Source: Pseudomonas fluorescens
GTDB lineage: Bacteria; Pseudomonadota; Gammaproteobacteria; Pseudomonadales; Pseudomonadaceae
Assembly (NCBI RefSeq): GCF_902497855.1
Contig: NZ_CABVHU010000016.1
Location: forward strand, 1-64,000
DNA: 64,000 nt
Reading direction: 5' to 3'
Shown: piece by piece, positions 45,080-54,363 of the stretch
How the letters are laid out: each line of letters begins with the position of its first letter
Position numbering within the stretch: the first letter of the stretch is position 1
Translations under genes and position numbers: made by a program
Notes under the pieces: generated by a model
Databases searched by the model: none
What the model was told of the DNA's origin: nothing
What the model saw: the letters and a program-made list of their open reading frames with translations, nothing else

Positions 45080-45259
45080 TCAGGGGCGTTGCAGCAAGCC
45101 GCGCAGGGCGAGGATTGCGGGGACGCCCAGGCCCAGCCAGCTCAGGGCATCCCATACGCCATCGCCCAGCAACGCGGCGAACAACCCTGCGCCGCTGAGC
45201 AGGGCGATGACGGTCGGGGTGGCGAAGACTTTCCAGAAGTTCGACTGCCGCGGCTTCAT
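45080..45259 (-). CDS. Small two-helix membrane protein of the iron-uptake unit
   Basis: A 59-residue protein beginning MKPRQSNFWKVFATPTVIAL and ending LRGLLQRP. Two hydrophobic helices (VFATPTVIALLSGAGLFAAL and WLGLGVPAILALRGLL) flank a short acidic loop. Its ATG overlaps the stop of the PepSY gene (ATGA), which indicates coupled translation and supports it as real. It probably assists the PepSY reductase; the role is unknown. Confidence 0.72.
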   Translation of the reverse strand: MKPRQSNFWKVFATPTVIALLSGAGLFAALLGDGVWDALSWLGLGVPAILALRGLLQRP

Positions 45260-46386
45260 GCTTGAGCCTCCGCCTGTTCAAGCACAGGTTTGGCCGCCTT
45301 GCGCCGTACCACCCACAGGTAAACGCCGCTGCCGAGCACGATGATGGTCAGCACATCCAGGGTCGCCCAGAGGATTTTCATCGGCATGCCGCCGTAGTCA
45401 CCGAAGTGCAGCGGCTGCGACATGCCCATGGCGTCCATGTACCACGGCCGTTCGGCCACGGCGGTGACTTGCAGGGTGCTGGCGTCGATCAGCACCGGCG
45501 TCAGCAGATGCGAAGTCAGGTGGGTGCTGCCTTTCATGAACACGGCGTAATGGTGTTCGCTGGAAAAGCGGGTCCCGGGGAAGGCGATGAAGTCCGGTTG
45601 CATGCCGGGCGCGACGTCTTTGGCGATCTCGAGCAGACGGGTGGCAGGCGCCAGTTGCGTCAGCGCTGGTGCGTCGCGGTAGGGTGCGATCATTGCGCTG
45701 AGGCTGTCGTTGCGCCAGGCGGCGATCAGCAGGTCGGCGCAGGCGCTGATGACGCCGGTCACGCCGACTACAAGCGCCCAGGTCAGCGTCACCACGCCGA
45801 TCAGGTTGTGCAAGTCGAGCCAGCGCAGGCGGGTGGATTTGTCCTGGCGCACGGTGGCGAATTTCAAGCGCCGCATGAACGGCAGATACAGCACGGCTCC
45901 GGAGACGATCGCGATCACGAACAGCAGCCCCATGAACGCCAACAACAACTTGCCCGGCAGGCCGGCGAACATGTCCACGTGCAGGCGCAGCATCACCATC
46001 ATGAAGCCGCCGTTGGCCGACGGCATTTCCAGCGCTTGCCCCGTGCGGGCGTCGAGCATGAAGGTGTGCGACGAGTTCGGCTCGGTGCCGGCAGTGGCCG
46101 CCATGATTGCGATCGCGGCGTTGGGCTCGTCTTCCTCGAAGCCGAAGTACTGCATGACTTCGCCGGGACGATGTTTTTCTGCCGCCTGCACCAACTGCTG
46201 CAGATTCAGCTGCGGGGTGTCCGCCGGCATGGGCTGCAACTCGGCGGCATCGCCCAGCAGGTGGTCGATCTCGTGATGGAAGATCAGCGGCAGGCCGGTC
46301 AGTGCCAGCATCAGCAGGAACAGGGTGCAGATCAGGCTGGTCCAGGTATGGACGAAGGACCAGCGGCGAATTGTTTTACTTTTCAT
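45256..46386 (-). CDS. PepSY-associated TM protein (ferric reductase-like)
   Basis: A 376-residue protein with four or five membrane helices (LICTLFLLMLALTGLPLIFH, LLAFMGLLFVIAIVSGAVLY, GVVTLTWALVVGVTGVISA, VLTIIVLGSGVYLWVV), paired histidines in helices (HTWTSL, HHEIDHLL) and a large periplasmic loop of the PepSY_TM type. Such proteins are found with TonB siderophore receptors and are thought to reduce ferric siderophores in the periplasm (as FoxB/PiuB-like). I start at 46386 with GAAGG upstream, since the earlier in-frame ATG is in the receptor tail. Confidence 0.88.
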   Translation of the reverse strand: MKSKTIRRWSFVHTWTSLICTLFLLMLALTGLPLIFHHEIDHLLGDAAELQPMPADTPQLNLQQLVQAAEKHRPGEVMQYFGFEEDEPNAAIAIMAATAGTEPNSSHTFMLDARTGQALEMPSANGGFMMVMLRLHVDMFAGLPGKLLLAFMGLLFVIAIVSGAVLYLPFMRRLKFATVRQDKSTRLRWLDLHNLIGVVTLTWALVVGVTGVISACADLLIAAWRNDSLSAMIAPYRDAPALTQLAPATRLLEIAKDVAPGMQPDFIAFPGTRFSSEHHYAVFMKGSTHLTSHLLTPVLIDASTLQVTAVAERPWYMDAMGMSQPLHFGDYGGMPMKILWATLDVLTIIVLGSGVYLWVVRRKAAKPVLEQAEAQA

Positions 46387-46458
46387 TTCATGGCCTTCGA
46401 AAATACCAAAGCCGTCCTCGAAGGACGGCCTGGGTATTGAGCGTGTCAGATCAAGCAA

Positions 46459-48888
46459 TTACCACTTGTAGGTGGCACTGGCGACGACACTGCGTTGGTC
46501 GCCGTAGTAGCAATAAAAACTGTCGCAGGTAGAGATGTAGTCCTTGTCGAACAGGTTGGTCGCGTTGAGTGCCACTGAGGCACCTTTGAGGCTGTTGTTC
46601 AGGCGGCCGAGGTCGTAGTGAACAGCGGCGTCGAACACCGTGTAGGCGTCAGCCTTGCCCAGCTCGGTGTTGGCCTGGTCACCATAGGTGTTGCCGGTGT
46701 AGCGAACACCGCCGCCGACGCCGAAGCCGTCCAGCACGCCGTTGTGCCAGGTGTAAGCGGTCCACAGCGACGCTTGTTGATTCGGCATCAGTTGCAGGCG
46801 ATTGCCCTTGAAAGTGCCATCTTGTACTTCGGATTTGGCCAGGGTGTACGCGGCGATAACCTTGAGGTTTTCGGTCACGTCGGACACGGCTTCCAGTTCC
46901 AGGCCTTTGACTTTCACTTCACCGGTCTGGCTGGTGATCGAAACGTTGTCCGAGTTGGTGGTGGTGACTGAGACGTTTTTCTGGGTCAGGTCGTACACCG
47001 CAGCGGTCAATAGCGTGTTGCTGCCAGGCGGTTGGTACTTGATACCCAGTTCCCATTGCTTGCCTTCGGTCGGCTTGAACGAGTCGGTTGGCGAGGCGGT
47101 GGCGTTGCTGGTTGGCTGGAACGATTCGGCGTAGGACAGGTAGGGCACGATGCCGTTGTCGAACACGTAGCTGATCGCTGCGTTGCCGCTGAAATTCTTG
47201 TCCCGCTCGGTGTTGGTGGCATCGCCTTTGTTGAAGAATTTGGTACCGGTGTGGACCCAATCTTCACGCCCGCCCAGGGTCAGGCGCCATTGGTCCAGAG
47301 CCATCTGGTCCTGGACGTACAAGCCGGTCTGGTAGGTTTTTTGATCGTAGTCGTAGAACGCCGTTGAACGGGCAGGACGAACGATGGGCTGGCCATAGAT
47401 CGGGTTGTTGACGTTGGTGGTCTTGCCGTCACCGAAAATCGAGGTGTAGTTGGTGTTGCTGCGTTGGTGATCAAGGCCGATCAACAGGGTGTGACGAATA
47501 TCGCCAGTGGCGAAGTCGCCCTGGAAGTTGTTATCCACGGCGAACTGGCTGATGTCTTCGTCGGTACTGGTGCTCGAACGGCCGACGTTGCCTTCGGCGT
47601 CGACCTGGGTGAACGGATAGGCACCGGGAGTGAGGGCCTGGAACGACAGGTCCGACTTGGTGTAGCGCAGGTTCTGCTTGAACTGCCAGACATCGTTGAG
47701 GCGATGTTCAAAGGCGTAGCCCAGTGCGTAATAGGTGCGGTCGTAGTATTCCCAGTCCGGGTCGCCCAGGTTCTTGTGATGGGAAATCTTGCCCAGTGGC
47801 GAACGGATTTTCGTGCCCTGCACCGGCAGGAACTGGCTGGTGATCCCGGTATCGTCACGGGTGAATTGCGTGAGCAGGGTGAGTCGGGTGTCGTCGTCGA
47901 TGTTCCAGGTCAGGCTCGGCGCAATGTTGTAGCGCTTGTTGTCGACGTGATCGATCTGGGTGCCGCTGTCGCGTATCACCCCGCTCAGGCCGTAGAGGAA
48001 CCGACCTTCATCGTCGATCTTGCCGGTGCTGGCGAAGTTGATCTGGCGATGGTTGTCACTGCCGTATTGCACCTGGATTTCACTGCTCGACTCGGCGCTG
48101 GGACGGCGACTGACCATGTCCAGCAAGCCGCCCGGCGGGGTCTGGCCGTACACCGACGAAGCCGGGCCACGCAGCAGGGCGAGGCGATCCAGGTTCCAGG
48201 TTTCCTGTTTCGGGTTGGCGTACACGCCTTTGGGCAGCGGCAGGCCGTCAAGGAATTGCGTCGGTTCGAAACCGCGCACCCGCAGCCAGTCGGCGCGGGT
48301 GTCGCTGCCGTAGCTGCTGGCGACGATGCCGGGCATGTAGCGCACGGCGTCATCGATGTTTTGCACTTTGCGGTCGTCCATCTGCTGCCGGGTGGCGACC
48401 GAAATCGAACGCGGGGCTTCGACCAGGGCGGTGTCGGTCTTGGTGCCGGCGGCGGTGCGAGTGGCCACGTAGCCTTCCACCGGACCCCAGGCGCTCTCAG
48501 TGTTTTCCACGCCGATGACGGCGGTTTCCGGCAGCGCCATCACACCCTCGGGCACGGCCACCAGGCTGTAGGTGCCAGCGCTGCTCTGTTCCAGTTGCAG
48601 GCCGGTGCCGCGCAGGGCTTCGCGCAGGGCGCCGGCGGCATCGAACTGGCCTTGGACCGGGGCCGAGGTTTTGCCGGCCGCCAGGGATGGGTTCAGCGCC
48701 AGCGCCAGGCCCGCCTGGCTGGCGATCTGATTAAGCGTGCTGGCCAGGGGCGCGGCCGGCAGATTGTAGGCGCGAACGCTGGACGCCTGTTCGGCGGCGA
48801 TCAGTTGACCGCAGGCCAGCGGGGTGCAGAGGGCAATGGCGGCGGCCAGCAAACCGGGGCGCAACAAGGTGTCTAGCGAGCGGGACAT
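46459..48888 (-). CDS. TonB-dependent siderophore receptor with STN domain
   Basis: An 809-residue outer-membrane receptor. A signal peptide is followed by a secretin/TonB short N-terminal (STN) domain (LPAAPLASTLNQIASQAGLA), which passes a surface signal to FecR; then the plug (VRYMPGIVASSYGSDTRADW, LRVRGFEPTQFLDGLPLPKG) and a 22-strand barrel ending in an aromatic residue (VVASATYKW). It is the FecA/FpvA signalling type and belongs with the sigma/anti-sigma pair upstream. The siderophore is unknown. Confidence 0.92.
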   Translation of the reverse strand: MSRSLDTLLRPGLLAAAIALCTPLACGQLIAAEQASSVRAYNLPAAPLASTLNQIASQAGLALALNPSLAAGKTSAPVQGQFDAAGALREALRGTGLQLEQSSAGTYSLVAVPEGVMALPETAVIGVENTESAWGPVEGYVATRTAAGTKTDTALVEAPRSISVATRQQMDDRKVQNIDDAVRYMPGIVASSYGSDTRADWLRVRGFEPTQFLDGLPLPKGVYANPKQETWNLDRLALLRGPASSVYGQTPPGGLLDMVSRRPSAESSSEIQVQYGSDNHRQINFASTGKIDDEGRFLYGLSGVIRDSGTQIDHVDNKRYNIAPSLTWNIDDDTRLTLLTQFTRDDTGITSQFLPVQGTKIRSPLGKISHHKNLGDPDWEYYDRTYYALGYAFEHRLNDVWQFKQNLRYTKSDLSFQALTPGAYPFTQVDAEGNVGRSSTSTDEDISQFAVDNNFQGDFATGDIRHTLLIGLDHQRSNTNYTSIFGDGKTTNVNNPIYGQPIVRPARSTAFYDYDQKTYQTGLYVQDQMALDQWRLTLGGREDWVHTGTKFFNKGDATNTERDKNFSGNAAISYVFDNGIVPYLSYAESFQPTSNATASPTDSFKPTEGKQWELGIKYQPPGSNTLLTAAVYDLTQKNVSVTTTNSDNVSITSQTGEVKVKGLELEAVSDVTENLKVIAAYTLAKSEVQDGTFKGNRLQLMPNQQASLWTAYTWHNGVLDGFGVGGGVRYTGNTYGDQANTELGKADAYTVFDAAVHYDLGRLNNSLKGASVALNATNLFDKDYISTCDSFYCYYGDQRSVVASATYKW

Positions 48889-48966
48889 ACAGCGGCTCCT
48901 GAAGGGGAATATTTCTCAATTGCCTAGGTGCCGGACGAGAATCGAAAAGTGATAGGGGTAGGTGAA

Positions 48967-48985
48967 AATAATTCGTTTCATTATT
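48967..48985 (-). promoter_or_regulatory. Possible Fur- or ECF-type control site before the receptor
   Basis: AATAAT(7 nt)ATTATT is an inverted AT-rich repeat 79 bp upstream of the receptor start. It recalls a Fur box, but fits weakly; the ECF promoter itself was not identified with certainty. Confidence 0.35.
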
Positions 48986-49072
48986 TGCGGTGATGCTGGC
49001 GGCCTCTTCGCGGGCAGCCACGCTCCCACAGGTTCTGTGGTGTTCACAGCGTTACTGTTCTACGCAAAACCC

Positions 49073-49158
49073 GGTAGGAGCTGGCTTGCCAGCGAAGGCG
49101 GCCTCGAGCTTTGCATAGCCAATGAGGACGCCTTCGCCGGCAAGCCGGCTCCTACAGG
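49073..49158. repeat. REP pair between receptor and FecR genes
   Basis: GTAGGAGCTGGCTTGCCAGC and GCCGGCAAGCCGGCTCCTAC face each other, the two halves being of slightly different types. Part of the 318-bp gap 48889-49206, which contains no other feature besides a single half REP near 49010. Confidence 0.82.
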
Positions 49159-49206
49159 TTTGGTGTTGACCGCAAGACACAAGCGGCTTGGCAGGCACAA
49201 CATTCC

Positions 49207-50178
49207 TCAGGGCTTGGCTTCAGCCTTCACCACCGTCACCCACCACGGCGTGTGCTGTTCGATCTGCACCGGCAATGTCGGCAGCAGGGCGCTCAGGGCC
49301 AGGTCGGTGTCGTTCAGCGGGAAACTGCCAGTGATTCGCAGGTCGGCAACTTCCGGTGCAACGCCCAGATGCCCGCGGCGATAACGGCCAAGTTCGTTGA
49401 TCAGGTCCTCCAGTCGCGCGTTATCCACCACCAGCATGCCGCGGGTCCAGGCATCGGCGCCGAGGTTGAGCGCGAGGATCGGTCCGAGGCCGTTGTTGCT
49501 CATCAGCACTTGCTGGCCTTCGCGCAGAATCTGTTCTTCAGGGCTTGATTGCGGATGGGCGGCCACCGCCGATTGCAGCACGCTCAGGCGCGTGCCTTCT
49601 TCCTCGCGTTTGACCAGGAACCGCGTGCCGAGTGCGCGCATGCTGCCTTCGCGGGTTTCGACGATGAAGGGCCGGGCATCGCCATGGCTGGTTTCGACGA
49701 GGATTTCCCCTTCCTGCAAAATGATCAGCCGCTGCTTTTCATCGAAGCGTACGTCCATGGCACTGTGGGTGTTGAGGCTGACCAGCGTACCGTCGCTCAG
49801 GCGCAGGGTGCGTTGTTCGCCGGTGACGGTGCGCTGGTCTGCCAGCCAATAGTCGAGCGGCAGATAACGATCACCGGCGAACAGCGCCAGGCCGATCACT
49901 GCCACGACGCTCGCCACGCCACTGCCCAGTTTGCGCATCCCGCGGCGAATGCTGGTGCGCGATTGCAGCAACGCGGTGCGGGCCGGACCGCTGGCGGCGC
50001 TGAAACGCGCATCGAGCAGGCCCAGTTGGCGCCAGGCCCGGGCATGTTCTTCGTGGGCGGCGTGCCACTTGGCGAATTCTTCGCGATCGACCGGGTTGCC
50101 GGAGTCCAGGGTCAGTTGCCAGGCGATGGCGGCATCCAGCACCTGCGCCGACACCGGTCTTGAGCTGGCCGGGCTCAC
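49207..50178 (-). CDS. FecR-type anti-sigma/sigma regulator
   Basis: A 323-residue protein: a cytoplasmic N-terminal DUF4880-like part (AIAWQLTLDSGNPVDREEFA), one membrane helix (VASVVAVIGLALFAGDRYL), then the periplasmic FecR domain (VTGEQRTLRLSDGTLVSLNT, VEVRFDE-like and GTRFLVKREEEG) and a C-terminal STN-contacting part. It relays receptor occupancy to the FecI-type sigma factor. Its start overlaps the sigma gene stop (ATGA). Confidence 0.92.
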   Translation of the reverse strand: MSPASSRPVSAQVLDAAIAWQLTLDSGNPVDREEFAKWHAAHEEHARAWRQLGLLDARFSAASGPARTALLQSRTSIRRGMRKLGSGVASVVAVIGLALFAGDRYLPLDYWLADQRTVTGEQRTLRLSDGTLVSLNTHSAMDVRFDEKQRLIILQEGEILVETSHGDARPFIVETREGSMRALGTRFLVKREEEGTRLSVLQSAVAAHPQSSPEEQILREGQQVLMSNNGLGPILALNLGADAWTRGMLVVDNARLEDLINELGRYRRGHLGVAPEVADLRITGSFPLNDTDLALSALLPTLPVQIEQHTPWWVTVVKAEAKP

Positions 50179-50693
50179 AGCGGCTCACCGTACAGCGCGA
50201 TGTAGCACTGACGAATGCCCTGGGCCAGGTATTGACGCACCCGCGACACCGACACGCCCAGACGCTCGGCGATCTGCGCGTGGCCGAGGCCGTCGAGGCG
50301 GTTATAGAGAAACGCTGCCCGGGCCTTGCTCGAGAGTTGGCCGAGCAGGCGGTCGATGTTTTTCAGGTCTTCGAGGATAAGCTGTTGCTCTTCCACTGAA
50401 GGTTGTTCGGCTTCGGGGATCAGCATCAGTTCGGTCAGGTAGGCCTGTTCCAGCGCGGCGCGGCGGAAATAGTCGAACAGCAGGCCTTTGGCGATCGCCA
50501 CCAGAAACGCCCGCGGCTCGCGAGGTTCCTTGAGTTCATCACGGCCCAACAGGCGGACGAAGGTGTCCTGGCTCAGGTCTTCGGCCCGTTGCGGACAGGC
50601 CACGTTGCGCCGCAGCCAGGCCAATAGCCAGCTGCGATGGTCGCGATACAACGCACCAACGAGCTCACTCTGGGGGCTTTGGACTGACGGCAC
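50175..50693 (-). CDS. ECF sigma factor, FecI type
   Basis: A 172-residue sigma-70 family factor with region 2 (YRDHRSWLLAWLRRNVACPQ, LSQDTFVRLL) and region 4 (RAAFLYNRLDGLGHAQIAER, LGVSVSRVRQYLAQG). It drives the TonB receptor gene after FecR signalling. Gene order sigma, FecR, receptor matches fecI-fecR-fecA. A Fur-box-like sequence lies upstream, as expected for iron control. Confidence 0.93.
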   Translation of the reverse strand: MPSVQSPQSELVGALYRDHRSWLLAWLRRNVACPQRAEDLSQDTFVRLLGRDELKEPREPRAFLVAIAKGLLFDYFRRAALEQAYLTELMLIPEAEQPSVEEQQLILEDLKNIDRLLGQLSSKARAAFLYNRLDGLGHAQIAERLGVSVSRVRQYLAQGIRQCYIALYGEPL

Positions 50694-50716
50694 GCCGTAT
50701 CACCGATTGGGAAGTG

Positions 50717-50740
50717 TTAACTAACGAGAATTGTTCGCGA
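50717..50740 (-). promoter_or_regulatory. Probable Fur box before the ECF sigma gene
   Basis: TTAACTAACGAGAATTGTTC contains GAGAAT-type hexamers of the Fur consensus (AACGAGAATTGTT), 24 bp upstream of the sigma-gene start codon. It agrees with iron repression but mismatches the ideal 19-mer at several places. Confidence 0.5.
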
Positions 50741-50825
50741 TTGTGGCAGAGGCGGGGGAGGTAAGCAATTGGCCACTGGTCGGGTGGTTTGGATGGTATG
50801 TGTTCAGTGGGATCGCGTTATCGTT

Positions 50826-50925
50826 CTTCGCCGGCAAGCCTGGCTCCTACAGGGATGTTGAGTCGTTCGCCGATTTCGTGGGCGACCCAAACCCCCCGTA
50901 GGAGCCAGGCTTGCCGGCGAAGAGG
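50826..50925. repeat. REP pair beyond the ECF sigma gene
   Basis: CTTCGCCGGCAAGCCTGGCT and its inverse, with ~40 bp between. It fills most of the gap to the exonuclease gene. Confidence 0.82.
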
Positions 50926-50945
50926 CCGGAACAGGCGCCGCAGAT

Positions 50946-51653
50946 CTAGAAGGACGGCGCGCGCTGCCTGCGTTTCCACTGCCTCACCCGCTGCAGCAGT
51001 TCCAACGGACTATGAATCTGCTGCTGCCGCGCCCGGCTGAACAAAATCAGCGCCAGTTCTGCCGTGGCCAGCGCGTCGGCACTGGCGTTGTGCCGCTCGA
51101 ACACCTCCAGCTTGAACCAGTCGATCCACTCATCCAGCCCGGCCTCGCGAATAGGCGCCTGCGGACACAGCAGCGGCGCGATATCCGCGACATCCAGAAA
51201 CAGATGCTGCAACTTGTAACCCAGATGATCTTTCAATGCGCGCCCGAGCATGTGCTGATCGAACGGCGCATGAAAGGCCAGCACGGGACTGTCACCGACA
51301 AACTCCATGAAGTCGAGCAAGGCCTGGGCCGGGTCGCTGCCGGCGGCAATCGCGCTCGGGCCCAGGCCGTGAATCAATACGCTGGGACCGAGTTTGAGCT
51401 CGCTGCATTGCAAGGTGCGTTCGAATTGCTGGCTGAAGTCGATCGCCCCGTCTTCGATCACCACCGCGCCGATGGACAGTACTCGATCCTTGTTCAGGTT
51501 CAGCCCGGTGGTTTCCAGGTCGAGCACCACCCAGCGTTGTTCGCGCAGGCTGCATTCGCTCGGCTCGGCGGCCGTCGGTAAGCGTTGCAGGCGCAGTTGA
51601 AGGTCGCCGGACAACATTGGGCCTGACGGGCGCAGCCATGAAAACAGGCTCAT
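50946..51653 (-). CDS. DnaQ-like 3'-5' exonuclease
   Basis: A 235-residue DEDD-type exonuclease: motif I in VVLDLETTGLNLNKDRVLSI, motif II in AFHAPFDQHML, motif III in HNASADALATAELALI (DEDDh). It matches polymerase III epsilon-like proteins but lacks the polymerase-binding tail. Its ATG overlaps the stop of the DUF294 gene upstream (ATGA), so it is translated with it; the pair is conserved in pseudomonads (PA3232-PA3233 type). Confidence 0.88.
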   Translation of the reverse strand: MSLFSWLRPSGPMLSGDLQLRLQRLPTAAEPSECSLREQRWVVLDLETTGLNLNKDRVLSIGAVVIEDGAIDFSQQFERTLQCSELKLGPSVLIHGLGPSAIAAGSDPAQALLDFMEFVGDSPVLAFHAPFDQHMLGRALKDHLGYKLQHLFLDVADIAPLLCPQAPIREAGLDEWIDWFKLEVFERHNASADALATAELALILFSRARQQQIHSPLELLQRVRQWKRRQRAPSF

Positions 51654-53584
51654 AGCTGATACCGCAGGGCCAGGCTGCTTTGCAGTCGCTGAGCCTGACG
51701 CAGGGATTCACGCAGGATCCGTCGATCAAGATGATTGAGACTGTCCGGGTCGACCCGGTTGGAGTGGGGCAGATTCTCCCGGGTCTGGAGCTGATGTTGC
51801 TGCATGCGGGTTTGTTGAATGAAGTGATAAGCCTCTTCGTACGCCGCACCGTCCAGTCGTTCGATGACCTCTTTGTCTACCAGTTGGCGGAAGCGCTCCA
51901 GGGTATTGTTCGCTTCGATCCCGTGGGCCAGTGCCAGCAAGCGGGCACCGTCGACGAACGGCGTCAGGCCCTGGATTTTCAGGTCCAGCGTGGCTTTCTC
52001 GCCATTCTTGCGAGCCAGCACGAAATCCCGGAAACGTCCTACGGGCGGACGATTGCGCAGGGCGTTCTCGGCCAGCATGCGCTGGAACAACCGGTTGTCG
52101 TCAACCTGGTCAAGAATCCCCCGGCGCAGTTGCTCACAGCCATCCTCATCGCCCCAGACCACGCGCAAGTCGAAGTAAATGCTCGAACCCAGCAGATTCT
52201 CCGGCGTTGCTTCGCGGATGAACGCCGCAAAACGCCGAGCCCACTCGGCACGGGACAGACACAGTTCGGGGTTGCCGGCCATGATGTTGCCCTTGCACAG
52301 GGTAAAGCCGCAGAGCGCCAGGCTCTGGTTGATCTGCTGGGCGATGGGCAACAGCTTGCCGCGGATCTCGGCGGCATGGGCCGCGTCCCGGGCTTCGAAC
52401 AGAATGCCGTTGTCCTGATCGGTGTGCAGCGTCTGCTCGCGGCGGCCTTCGCTGCCGAAGCACAGCCAGCTGAATGGAATCCCGGGGTCGCCTTTCTCGG
52501 CGAGCGTCAACTCGATGACCCGGCACACGGTATGGTCGTTGAGCAGGGTGATGATGTGGGTGATCTGGGTCGACGACGCGCCATGGGCCAGCATGCGCTC
52601 CACCAGTTGGCCAATCTCGCCGCGCAGTGCCACCAGGTTTTCCACGCGCTGGGCGCTGCGGATGGTCCGTGCCAGATGCACCAGATCGACCCGCTGCAGG
52701 GAAAACAGATCCCGCTCGGACACTACGCCGCACAGGCGATGGTCCTTGACCAGGCAGACATGCGCGATGTGCCGTTCGGTCATGGCGATCGCCGCGTCGA
52801 ACGCGCTGTGGTCCGGCGACAGGTAGAACGGCGCCTGGGTCATGTGGCGTTCGATGGCTTCGTTGAAGTCGTCCGTGCCGTCGGCCACCACATGGCGCAG
52901 GTCGCGCAGGGTGAAAATACCCAGTGGGGCTTTCTGCTCGTCGACGATGACGATGCTGCCGACTTGCTGCTCGTGCATCAGGGTCACGGCTTCGCGCAGG
53001 GGTGTGGCGGGGCTGCAGGTCACTGGGTGGCGCATCGCCAGTTCACCCAGTCGAGTGTTCAGCGAGTACTGGGTCCCCAGGGTCTCCACGGCTTTTTGCT
53101 GGACTTGCTGGTTGACCTGATCCAGCAGGCTGCTGACGCCGCGCAGGGCAAAGTCGCGAAACGCGTTGGACAGCGCGAACAGTTTGATGAACGCCAGTTT
53201 GTTCAGCTGCAGGCAAAAGGTGTCTTCGGCGGCCCGGTGTTCAGTGCGGGTCGCACGCTCGCCCAGCAGCGCGGCGAGGGGGAAACACTCGCCGGTGGTG
53301 ATCTCGAAGGTGGTTTCAGTCCCGCCCTTGGCCGTGTGGGGACGCTCACCCACGACCTGGCCTTGTTTGACGATGTAAAAATGCTCAACCGGGCCATCGG
53401 CGGGCTTGATGATGCTCTCGCCGGGCGCATAAAAACGCAGCTGACATTGTTCGACCAGGTACGCCAGGTGAGCGTGTTCCATTTGATTGAAGGGCGGGAA
53501 GCGCTGAAGAAATTGCAAAGTACCCTGGATGTTCTGCAACACCGCGGTTTTCCCTGCCTGGGTGAAGGCGTCCGCTTTACTCAT
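51650..53584 (-). CDS. cNMP-binding/CBS/DUF294 nucleotidyltransferase-like protein
   Basis: A 644-residue cytoplasmic protein with, in order, a cyclic-nucleotide-binding domain (FNQMEHAHLAYLVEQCQLRF), two CBS domains (MHEQQVGSIVIVDEQKAPLG, AFDAAIAMTERHIAHVCLVK) and a DUF294 nucleotidyltransferase domain with the GSEGRREQTLHTDQDNGILF active-site pattern. Such proteins likely regulate metabolism in response to nucleotide levels, perhaps by uridylylating or otherwise modifying a partner. I start at 53584 (MSKADAFTQAGKTAVLQNIQ), which is the family start; the frame is open further up. Translationally coupled to the exonuclease gene. Confidence 0.86.
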   Translation of the reverse strand: MSKADAFTQAGKTAVLQNIQGTLQFLQRFPPFNQMEHAHLAYLVEQCQLRFYAPGESIIKPADGPVEHFYIVKQGQVVGERPHTAKGGTETTFEITTGECFPLAALLGERATRTEHRAAEDTFCLQLNKLAFIKLFALSNAFRDFALRGVSSLLDQVNQQVQQKAVETLGTQYSLNTRLGELAMRHPVTCSPATPLREAVTLMHEQQVGSIVIVDEQKAPLGIFTLRDLRHVVADGTDDFNEAIERHMTQAPFYLSPDHSAFDAAIAMTERHIAHVCLVKDHRLCGVVSERDLFSLQRVDLVHLARTIRSAQRVENLVALRGEIGQLVERMLAHGASSTQITHIITLLNDHTVCRVIELTLAEKGDPGIPFSWLCFGSEGRREQTLHTDQDNGILFEARDAAHAAEIRGKLLPIAQQINQSLALCGFTLCKGNIMAGNPELCLSRAEWARRFAAFIREATPENLLGSSIYFDLRVVWGDEDGCEQLRRGILDQVDDNRLFQRMLAENALRNRPPVGRFRDFVLARKNGEKATLDLKIQGLTPFVDGARLLALAHGIEANNTLERFRQLVDKEVIERLDGAAYEEAYHFIQQTRMQQHQLQTRENLPHSNRVDPDSLNHLDRRILRESLRQAQRLQSSLALRYQL

Positions 53585-53842
53585 AACCAATACCGCAGTC
53601 TTTTTGAATTGTTGTTGTCGGATGACTGACCCATGGTCGGCCCCTGCGCCCTGGGTGCCCATTGGACGTAAGTCTAGGTCGGCAGGTGCAGCTGATGAAA
53701 GTTAGGAAATATCTGACGCAACTATCGGAAAAGCCTCCTACATTGGCTATAGAACAACTATCCGACGAAGTGCACATTGAAGGTCTTGTTGGTGATGTCT
53801 GACTAGTGAGTCAGGCGATTGAATTCGAATGTAGAGTAAGCC

Positions 53843-54283
53843 ATGTCCGACCACGATATTTTGACTGACGCCGAGCGCGAGGCGCTGAGTGCGGTCATGC
53901 TCGAACCTGACTTGCCGCCGCAGCGGGTGCTGATCGTCGACGACGATAAAGACGCGCGAGAGCTGTTGTCAGAGATCCTCGGCCTGGAAGGCATCCGGTG
54001 CATGACCGCAGCCAGTGGCGAAACCGCACTCAAGATGTTGAGCGAGAAGCCGTCGATTGGCCTGGTGATCACCGATCTGCGGATGGGACATGTCGATGGC
54101 CTGGACTTGATCCGCCAGGTCCGGGAGTCGGTACGGGCGGCCATGCCGTTCATCATCGTTTCCGGTGACGCCGATGTGAAAGACGCGATCGCCGCCATGC
54201 ATCTGAGCGTGGTGGACTTTTTGCTCAAGCCTGTCGATACCGGCAAGCTGGTGGAGCTGGTCAAGCATGAGTTGGGGATGTGA
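53843..54283 (+). CDS. Single-domain response regulator
   Basis: A 146-residue CheY-like receiver with the acidic pocket in VLIVDDDKDARELL, phospho-acceptor Asp in VITDLRMGHVDGLDL, the Thr/Ser in IIVSGDADVKDAI and the Lys in FLLKPVD. About 28 residues precede the domain, and no output domain follows, so it acts through protein contact. No histidine kinase gene lies nearby. It is divergent from the DUF294 gene and followed by a terminator. Confidence 0.9.
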   Translation: MSDHDILTDAEREALSAVMLEPDLPPQRVLIVDDDKDARELLSEILGLEGIRCMTAASGETALKMLSEKPSIGLVITDLRMGHVDGLDLIRQVRESVRAAMPFIIVSGDADVKDAIAAMHLSVVDFLLKPVDTGKLVELVKHELGM

Positions 54284-54307
54284 GCTGCTAAAAGATCTTG
54301 CTCCAAC

Positions 54308-54344
54308 AAAAAGGCCCCGATCTTTCGATCGGGGCCTTTTTTTG
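54308..54344. terminator. Terminator between the response regulator and malate synthase genes
   Basis: Perfect 15-bp stem (AAAAAGGCCCCGATC, loop TTTC, GATCGGGGCCTTTTT) with T-run on both strands, between two convergent genes. Works in both directions. Confidence 0.93.
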
Positions 54345-54363
54345 CTTCGGCGCTAACGCTTAT

